Part shown: positions 58,442 through 64,000 of the stretch, in pieces
Position numbering within the stretch: position 1 is the first letter of the stretch
How the letters are laid out: each line of letters starts with the position of its first letter
Source: Parafannyhessea umbonata
Lineage (GTDB): Bacteria; Actinomycetota; Coriobacteriia; Coriobacteriales; Atopobiaceae
Direction of reading: 5' to 3'
Length of the DNA: 64,000 bases
NCBI RefSeq assembly: GCF_900111255.1
Contig: NZ_FOGP01000002.1
Span: 310,001-374,000, forward strand
Made by a program: the position numbers and the translations under genes
Notes under the pieces: model-generated
Database searches by the model: none
Seen by the model: only the letters and a program-made list of their open reading frames with translations
What the model was told of the DNA's origin: nothing

Positions 58442-59722
58442 TTAATCGAGGTCCTTCGCCAGCTCGCATCCAATCCTATGCGGGATACCGACGACCAGGG
58501 CGTTGCCCATGCAGAACGCTCGATGCCCATCAGTCATGCCAACATTCGTCCAGCCCTTAGGGAAGCCCTGCAGCTGGTCGAGCTCATCAGGGACGAGTCT
58601 TCTCATACGTCCGTCTTCCGTCTTGATGATGTGCTTAAAACGGGAGGGGCCAGACCCACCCTCGCCCGTCAGGATGGTCCTGGACGGGTTCTCGAGCAGG
58701 TCAGGATAGGCCATTGAGCCCTCAGAGTAGAAGTACGTGAAGCCCGTCTTCTTGTTCACTCTCTCTTCTCGCTTCGACCCCTTGAGGTACTCCCACTTGG
58801 GCAGTTGCTCATCCGGCACGTAGAAGGACTCCGGCACCTCTGAAGCCGGGACAATCACGTCTCCCAAGCACCCCAGGCGACCGTCGTAGACTTCCTCAAC
58901 ATCGCAAGTCAGCACTTTTCCGTCAGCCATCACGCCACGGTTGCGGAAGGGCGAGCGCTTCGAACGTTCCTCGTTGAAGTGAAGCGTCGCGTCATACGGG
59001 TCAGCAGGAATGCTAACCGTGCCGATTTCCTCGGTCTTTGCAATTGGGAACGCTCGTGTGATAACGCCATCGAAAAGCCTTACCCGCTGATTCCAGGAGG
59101 CGTTGCGCTCCGCGAAGATGTAAACGCGCTTGCGCCTCTGGGGGAAGCCGTACTCACCGGAATTGATGACTTGCCACTCGACAGAGTAACCAAGCGAGGA
59201 CAAGCAGCTGAGGATGATCGAAAAATCGCGACCGCGCTGCGACGCAGGAGACTTCAGGAGCCTGTCAACGTTCTCGAACAGGCAATAGCGCGCGTTCTCG
59301 GACGACTTAGATATCTGAATCTGGAGGAATCTGTAGATGTCCCACCAAAGAACGCCTTTCTTTCCCTCGATGCCACCGGCTTGGCTAAGGGGCCTCGCCA
59401 CGCTGTAGTCCTGGCAGGGGAACCCACCCACGACCATGTCGACGGAAGGAACGTCCCTCTCGCCTGCGTCGACTTCGTCAAGCACCTTATGGATGTCTTC
59501 ATTGACGACGGAGCCCTCGCCAAAGCGGGTCTCGTAGCATCGGGCCGCAAACTGGCGCGCGTTTGATCCAGGCGGCTCCCACTGGTTTGCCCATACCGTC
59601 TTATAAGGTCCCGCGGCGGGCAGGCTCATGCCGGAACCGTTTGGGTCGGTGTAGCCGTCAAGGCCAAGACGGAAGCCACCGACGCCCGCAAAGAGCTCGG
59701 CAATCTTAATCTCTTCGGACAC
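58442..59722 (-). CDS. DNA (cytosine-5) methyltransferase of a type II R-M system
   Basis: A 426-residue C5 methylase. Motif I is ELFAGVGGFRLGLD, motif IV GGFPCQDYSVAR (catalytic Cys about residue 101), motif VI FENVDRLL, motif VIII QRRKRVYI and motif X CMGNALVVGIPHRIG; the target domain lies between VIII and LQGFPKGW. The start is GTG at 59722 after TTGGAGAAAC. Its partner nuclease is encoded just upstream on the same strand. The Sau3AI-type nuclease suggests GATC as target (inferred, to be tested). GC content is clearly below the flanks, suggesting transfer. Confidence 0.93.
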   Translation of the reverse strand: MSEEIKIAELFAGVGGFRLGLDGYTDPNGSGMSLPAAGPYKTVWANQWEPPGSNARQFAARCYETRFGEGSVVNEDIHKVLDEVDAGERDVPSVDMVVGGFPCQDYSVARPLSQAGGIEGKKGVLWWDIYRFLQIQISKSSENARYCLFENVDRLLKSPASQRGRDFSIILSCLSSLGYSVEWQVINSGEYGFPQRRKRVYIFAERNASWNQRVRLFDGVITRAFPIAKTEEIGTVSIPADPYDATLHFNEERSKRSPFRNRGVMADGKVLTCDVEEVYDGRLGCLGDVIVPASEVPESFYVPDEQLPKWEYLKGSKREERVNKKTGFTYFYSEGSMAYPDLLENPSRTILTGEGGSGPSRFKHIIKTEDGRMRRLVPDELDQLQGFPKGWTNVGMTDGHRAFCMGNALVVGIPHRIGCELAKDLD

Positions 59723-59840
59723 GTTTCTCCAATCGCTGCTGTGTCCCAAAACTTGTGAGATCAATAATAACCGATCGACCGGACAAGATCAATCTTGCAA
59801 GGCGGCATGGATAAATGCCAAGCAGATGAAAGACGAGTAG

Positions 59841-61172
59841 CTACCGTCCAAGCGCTTTGGCAATCTCGTCGGCGATGTAGTTAGCATTAAGCCAGAAACT
59901 CTTCTTTGGAACTGGCTTGCCATGGGGCTGTGGGCAGGTGTCTTTGCTGTCCCTACCGTGCGTCTTTACAAAGCAGCACCTGTTTTCGGTCGACCTGACC
60001 GAGACGATAGCAAGTCCTTCTCTCACGTTTTCCCGCATTTGGTCATAGCAGGCTTTGGCTTCATCGAGGTCGTCATCGGACATCTGCCAGAAGCAGATGT
60101 CCGAGAGGCGATATGCACCGTCCTGGTCCTCCCTATAGAGAACGAAAAGGTACATGTTCTGGAGATACGAGTAGAAATCAGAATCCTCGAATTCTCTCTC
60201 TTCAAGGTCATAGTAGTTGAATGCCCGAAAGGAAAGGGGCTCCTTAGGCTTGCCGTTCTTCTTAAGACGTATCGTCTTTGGCTCGATTCCTGCTTTAACG
60301 AACTCTGCAATCTGTTCGTTTTCGCCAATGCCAAGAATGCGCTTTGTGATTCTCGCACACCTGTCCTTCGAGCAAGATACGCCCATCTTCTTGGCAAGCT
60401 CAGCCTCAGTGAGTCCGAAGAACGGTTCGAAGCGTCTGCGCACGAGCTCAAGAAGACCGATAGAGCCCTCATCGGCAGAGCGCCCGATAGCTTTCGCATT
60501 TTCAAGAAGGTGATTTTGGACGGACGTCATGTACGAGGCCTTAAACGCCCAAGCTCTTGGCTTCGCGCAGGCTGACGAGAAGGGCTGGGAGCGGCGGACT
60601 TTAGAATTCGCTGATTTGGTACAAGCCTCAAGGTAGACGGTATCGGAGCCAGAGATGTCCTCGGCATGGCCGGACCGTACCTTGTTCACAACCGTTTCCC
60701 AATCGGCCTTGATCTGTGGGACATCCTCGGGAGGGATTGACCAGACGTCGGCAAGGACAACCTTATAGTCGAGCAAATCAACGTCCTTCTCCCACAGATA
60801 CGAGATGAGAAGGATGTTGTCAATCTTCTCCATGAGATGACTCGTCTCAAACGTCTCGTTGACGACGCTCATGTAGTCAATCATGCTCAGAACGAGCCGC
60901 TCTTTGGCAACTAAGCCACCCTTGGTCGTCCGTTTCAGGGGCGTGCACTTGAGCTCAAGCCCCGCCTCGGAGAAGTCGGGAGCAGAATCGGAGTTCGGAG
61001 CATAGTGGAAGTAGTACTCCTCCACAGCGTTGCCAAACGCCCCTTTCCTCCTATGGGGATCATCGAGCTTGGACGCATTGGTCTTCTCACGAAGGCTGTG
61101 CCCCACGAGCTTGTGAGCGTATTCGACAATTGAATGAACATCCTTCTCGTCGTATTCCTCGTGTCGCGCCAA
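59841..61172 (-). CDS. Sau3AI/MutH-family type II restriction endonuclease
   Basis: A 443-residue nuclease. The N-terminal region (residues about 40-80: KGAFGNAVEEYYFHY, NSDSAPDFSEAGLELKCTPL) is the MutH/Sau3AI active-site signature, with Asp and the ELK triad. A second, C-terminal half (FEPFFGLTEAELAKKMGVSC) fits the tandem-domain plan of Sau3AI, where the second copy is catalytically degenerate. Sau3AI (about 490 residues) cuts GATC. The start is TTG at 61172 after GGGAGGGCGCC. The methylase gene follows after 118 bases. Codon and base use are foreign-looking. Confidence 0.88.
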   Translation of the reverse strand: MARHEEYDEKDVHSIVEYAHKLVGHSLREKTNASKLDDPHRRKGAFGNAVEEYYFHYAPNSDSAPDFSEAGLELKCTPLKRTTKGGLVAKERLVLSMIDYMSVVNETFETSHLMEKIDNILLISYLWEKDVDLLDYKVVLADVWSIPPEDVPQIKADWETVVNKVRSGHAEDISGSDTVYLEACTKSANSKVRRSQPFSSACAKPRAWAFKASYMTSVQNHLLENAKAIGRSADEGSIGLLELVRRRFEPFFGLTEAELAKKMGVSCSKDRCARITKRILGIGENEQIAEFVKAGIEPKTIRLKKNGKPKEPLSFRAFNYYDLEEREFEDSDFYSYLQNMYLFVLYREDQDGAYRLSDICFWQMSDDDLDEAKACYDQMRENVREGLAIVSVRSTENRCCFVKTHGRDSKDTCPQPHGKPVPKKSFWLNANYIADEIAKALGR

Positions 61173-61416
61173 GGCGCCCTCCCTTCACGAGCGGCTTTCC
61201 AAATCCGAGACAGACACTACCACTTGAAAGTTGCCAAACGAGGGCAATTGAAACCCGAACTCAAGACCCTTCCGCCGCTACTGTCAAACCAACGCTACTG
61301 CCAAAAACCTCGCCGCGAGACGAAATGGAACGCCGCTCAACACTGATGACGAAGCCCGCAGCCTATACTTTGTGTACACTTCAAACCCCTGTTGTGCGAG
61401 CTTCCAGAGGAGCAAC

Positions 61417-62544
61417 ATGAGCCCCGTCGACTTCATGTACTTCTACGTAAAGGACTTCTTCATCCTGCTCTTCCTCGAGCTGGTCATGCTCGTGCTGTTC
61501 ACAACCAACCCCCGCATCGGATCGAGGCGAGACCGCATCCACGTCCTCAGCCTCATGGCGATATGCCTAGCGCTCTCCGTCGCACGAGAGGTGGACACGA
61601 TCTTCTCGGACGTCAGCCTGTACCCCTACACCAACATGCCGCGCGCCATCGGCACCTACCTCACCTACGTGCTGGGCGTGGCGTCACTCCTGCTGTTCTT
61701 CGAGCTCGCCCTGCCAGACACGCGCAAGGTCCTGCTATTGGCAATCCCCCTCGCGCTGATGGCCATCCTGTACCTGACCATCATCATCTTCCCCACCGCA
61801 GAGAACCCCCTCGTCGTCGGCTTCGGGACGGACAACGTCTTCAGGCGAGGTCCTCTGGGCTTCACGTCACACACCCTGAGCGTAATCTACACGCTGGGCC
61901 TGATGGGAGTCATCATTCGCAGCGCAGGTTCGGCCAGGCGCGTGGACACCCTGGTCATCGTATCGTGCGGAATCGGCGTCATGTACGCGCTGGCCATCGA
62001 GACGCTGGGCATCGCGACCAACGTCCTGTACCCCACCATCCTGATCAGCACGGTCGTCTGGGTCCTGTACTCGTTCATGAAGACGGCGCGCCACGACACG
62101 CTCACGAAGCTGATGAACCGCCTGACCTTCCTGGACGACGAGATGCGCGAGAACGGCAGCGTCTGTGCGGTGATCTCCATCGACATGAACGGCCTCAAGC
62201 AGATCAACGACGCCAAGGGACACATCGCGGGCGACGACGGGCTGCGCGCCATCGGAAGCGTCTTGGAAAGGTTCTCGAGCGCCGACTGCCGCATGTACCG
62301 AACCGGAGGCGACGAGTTCACCGCCCTGTGCCGCAAGATGGACGAAGGCGCCGTTAGGAGAATATGCGACGACGTTCGCGACGGCGTCATACAGAAGGGT
62401 TACTCGGTATCGATAGGCTATGCCATGCGAACACCGGGCATGAGCGTGGAGGACGCCTACAAGGCGGCCGACGCCGCGATGTACGAAAGCAAGCGCGCGT
62501 ACTACCAGCGTGAGGGAAACGATCGCAGGAAGCACCGCGCATAG
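61417..62544 (+). CDS. Membrane-bound GGDEF diguanylate cyclase
   Basis: A 375-residue protein. About six membrane helices fill residues 5-215 (FFILLFLELVMLVLFTTNP, GTYLTYVLGVASLLLFFELA, ILISTVVWVLYSFMKTA). The GGDEF domain at about 220-365 has an intact active site, YRTGGDEFTAL (about residue 295), and SIDMNGLKQINDAKGH. It should make c-di-GMP. No RxxD inhibitory site is obvious five residues before the GGDEF. ATG at 61417 follows CAGAGGAGCAAC. The regulator gene downstream starts ten bases after its stop and shares the transcript. Confidence 0.92.
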   Translation: MSPVDFMYFYVKDFFILLFLELVMLVLFTTNPRIGSRRDRIHVLSLMAICLALSVAREVDTIFSDVSLYPYTNMPRAIGTYLTYVLGVASLLLFFELALPDTRKVLLLAIPLALMAILYLTIIIFPTAENPLVVGFGTDNVFRRGPLGFTSHTLSVIYTLGLMGVIIRSAGSARRVDTLVIVSCGIGVMYALAIETLGIATNVLYPTILISTVVWVLYSFMKTARHDTLTKLMNRLTFLDDEMRENGSVCAVISIDMNGLKQINDAKGHIAGDDGLRAIGSVLERFSSADCRMYRTGGDEFTALCRKMDEGAVRRICDDVRDGVIQKGYSVSIGYAMRTPGMSVEDAYKAADAAMYESKRAYYQREGNDRRKHRA

Positions 62545-62553
62545 GAGGAGCGC

Positions 62554-64000
62554 ATGGCTTCCGCTGACACGCGAGACGAAATCCTGAGGCACTTGGACGA
62601 AGCGACGCGCAAGCTAAGCCCAAGCTCGACCAACACGTTCAACACGTCGGCCATCGCCTCGCGATGCAACGTAAGCAGGAATCTGGCGAGCCAATACCTC
62701 AACGAGCTCGTCCGGGCGGGACTTGTAGTAAAGGTCAACGCGCGACCCGTGCTCTACCTGCACAGACGCGGGCTCGAGCGTTATCTGCAGTCGGAGCTCG
62801 ACCACACGGAGTTCCCATCGATGCAAGACCTACTGTCTTCCGTCGGCATGGTCGAGCGCAAGGACTTCGAGAAGGCAATCGGATTCGACCTGAGTCTTTC
62901 CACCTGCGTGGAGCAGCTCAGGGGAGCAGTCGGCTATCCGCCCTTCGGCCTGCCCGCACTCCTGATAGGCGGTCATGGGTCCGGAAAGGACATGCTAGCC
63001 CGTCTGGCTTTTGAGTACGGGACGAACTCGGGCGCGCTCCCCCAGGGCGCGAGCCTGGTGAAGGTAAACTGCACCGCCTACGAAGAGTCGGCCACAAGCT
63101 TCGAGGCGGATGTCTTCGGCCAAGATGACACGAACGGTGCAGCGCAACGCTGCACGGGAGGCATCGTCTACCTCAGCCGCGTCGACCACCTGCCGCTGGC
63201 CACCCTCGAGACCCTGACCCACCGCATCCTGGAAGACAGTGAGGGCCGCTCGGGCAGAGGCAGCCATCCGGCACGCTTCATCCTAGGAACCGCTCGGCCC
63301 CCGGAAAGCCCCGTCGTACAGAACCTCGCCCGCATGATCCCCATAGCCGTAGAGCTCCCCGACTACGCAAAGCGAACCGAACGCGAGCGAACCGCACTGG
63401 TCATGCACTGCCTCCATGCCGAGGGGCGACGCGTGGCAGCAGACGTCTCCGTCAGCCGAGGCGCATTGCGCGCACTTGCCTCCTACGACTTCGACGAGAA
63501 CATAGACGGACTGAGGGCCTGCGTCACCAACTGCTGCGCAAGTGCATTTCTGAGCCGCAAGGATGAGGGCGTGGTGGTCCGCAGCTACAACCTGCCCAGC
63601 CACATCCTGGGAAGCAGCACCCCGCTTCCCGACGATGACCAGCTGGTTTCCAGCACGGACCGCGAGCCCAGCGACCCCAGCGGAAGGCTCGTCTCGTTTC
63701 TCCAGCGAATAGTGGACTCCTTCGAGGAGCAGCAACAGGGCGAGGTGTCGCTGGGCGAGTTCATGCGTGTGGCGAGCGGCGCCCTGGGATCGTTCCAGGA
63801 CGCCCAGAACTTCGAGTCCCAGTACGCCAGCCCACGCGTCGCCTCATTCGAGCGCGTGCTCGCTCCCGTAATCGAGGGCATCAACGCCGACTACGGCATC
63901 GAGCTTTCCCGTAAGGTGACGCGCTCGCTCGCCCAGTCCCTCTCAATCCAACTGTGGGACGGAACCTACCTGAGCATGTGGCGTGCGAAGAACCGCGCAG
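62554..64000 (+). CDS. LevR-like sigma-54-type regulator with degenerate ATPase, runs off the window
   Basis: At least 482 residues, open at the right edge. An N-terminal winged helix (SAIASRCNVSRNLASQYLNE, LVRAGLVVKVNARPVLYLH) is followed at about 115-340 by an AAA+ domain of the sigma-54 activator type. Walker A reads LIGGHGSGKDML, acceptable though unusual. The GAFTGA loop region is replaced by DVFGQDDTNGAAQ, and Walker B reads GGIVYLSRVDHLP, lacking the Asp-Glu. So it probably neither hydrolyses ATP nor contacts sigma-54. In LevR relatives PRD and EIIA-like domains follow; here they would lie beyond about residue 400. ATG at 62554 uses GGAGGAG overlapping the cyclase stop. Confidence 0.8.
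   Translation, partial: MASADTRDEILRHLDEATRKLSPSSTNTFNTSAIASRCNVSRNLASQYLNELVRAGLVVKVNARPVLYLHRRGLERYLQSELDHTEFPSMQDLLSSVGMVERKDFEKAIGFDLSLSTCVEQLRGAVGYPPFGLPALLIGGHGSGKDMLARLAFEYGTNSGALPQGASLVKVNCTAYEESATSFEADVFGQDDTNGAAQRCTGGIVYLSRVDHLPLATLETLTHRILEDSEGRSGRGSHPARFILGTARPPESPVVQNLARMIPIAVELPDYAKRTERERTALVMHCLHAEGRRVAADVSVSRGALRALASYDFDENIDGLRACVTNCCASAFLSRKDEGVVVRSYNLPSHILGSSTPLPDDDQLVSSTDREPSDPSGRLVSFLQRIVDSFEEQQQGEVSLGEFMRVASGALGSFQDAQNFESQYASPRVASFERVLAPVIEGINADYGIELSRKVTRSLAQSLSIQLWDGTYLSMWRAKNRA

Noticed and set aside
61173-61416. Small frames between the nuclease and the cyclase genes
   Set aside because: No ribosome site or recognisable protein pattern; the region is the promoter side of two divergent genes.

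Overview
The window is GC-rich (about 65 percent), densely coded bacterial DNA with actinobacterial-style genes. GTG and TTG starts are used alongside ATG, and many genes carry strong AGGAGG-type ribosome sites. The gene set points to the class Coriobacteriia (Olsenella, Atopobium or Collinsella relatives): sugar PTS systems without other sugar permeases, ECF vitamin transport, a giant dehydratase-activase-like protein, a GGGtGRT protein, HelD and class III fructose bisphosphatase. This placement is inferred from gene content only. No phage, insertion sequence or CRISPR array was seen.

Layout. 1-5.5 kb: the end of an alpha-amylase-family gene, an AraC regulator, maltodextrin/glycogen phosphorylase, a PEBP-family protein and two small membrane proteins. 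5.6-8.4 kb: a complete ECF transporter (S, T and a fused double ATPase). 8.7-9.4 kb: a MarR-like protein with a long RGG-rich tail. 9.6-11.6 kb: queuosine genes (yhhQ-queC-queF). 11.9 kb: a broken yjdF-like gene, then an initiator tRNA with its own promoter and terminator. 12.6-14.7 kb: HelD. 14.8-19.3 kb: a sucrose regulon (LacI-type regulator, PTS EIIBC, GH32 hydrolase) with three matching operators. 19.5-22.1 kb: PlsY-like acyltransferase, a membrane protein and peptidase T. 22.3-27.8 kb: a 1589-residue BcrA/BadF-type activase fusion and its TetR regulator, behind a perfect 14-bp inverted repeat.

28-31 kb: two paralogous Tat-type amino-acid-binding lipoproteins without permease genes, and a DUF554 protein. 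31.1-34.4 kb: a SWIM-SNF2 helicase. 34.8-36.5 kb: a NifU/IscU-like scaffold paired with a GGGtGRT protein of unknown function. 36.7-41.1 kb: an alpha-glucoside regulon (RpiR, GH4 6-phospho-glucosidase, PTS EIICB and EIIA). 41.4-47 kb: class III FBPase, a YgiQ radical SAM protein and a coupled unknown protein. 47-51.4 kb: an EAL phosphodiesterase, HAD phosphatase and Fe-alcohol dehydrogenase. 51.5-54.4 kb: a Trm9-like methyltransferase divergent from Elp3, which suggests a bacterial wobble-uridine pathway. 54.4-58.1 kb: an AEC carrier, a uracil-DNA glycosylase-like protein, PII and AmtB. 58.4-61.2 kb: a lower-GC type II restriction-modification island (C5 methylase plus Sau3AI/MutH nuclease). 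61.4-64 kb: a diguanylate cyclase followed by a LevR-like regulator whose ATPase looks degenerate; it runs off the window.

How it fits together. The organism appears to be a saccharolytic fermenter that imports sucrose and maltose-type sugars by PTS. It splits the phosphosugars inside the cell, degrades glucan with phosphorylase and amylase, and keeps gluconeogenesis open with FBPase. The least explained parts are the scaffold/GGGtGRT pair, the Elp3/Trm9-like pair, the giant activase and the degenerate sigma-54-type regulator.
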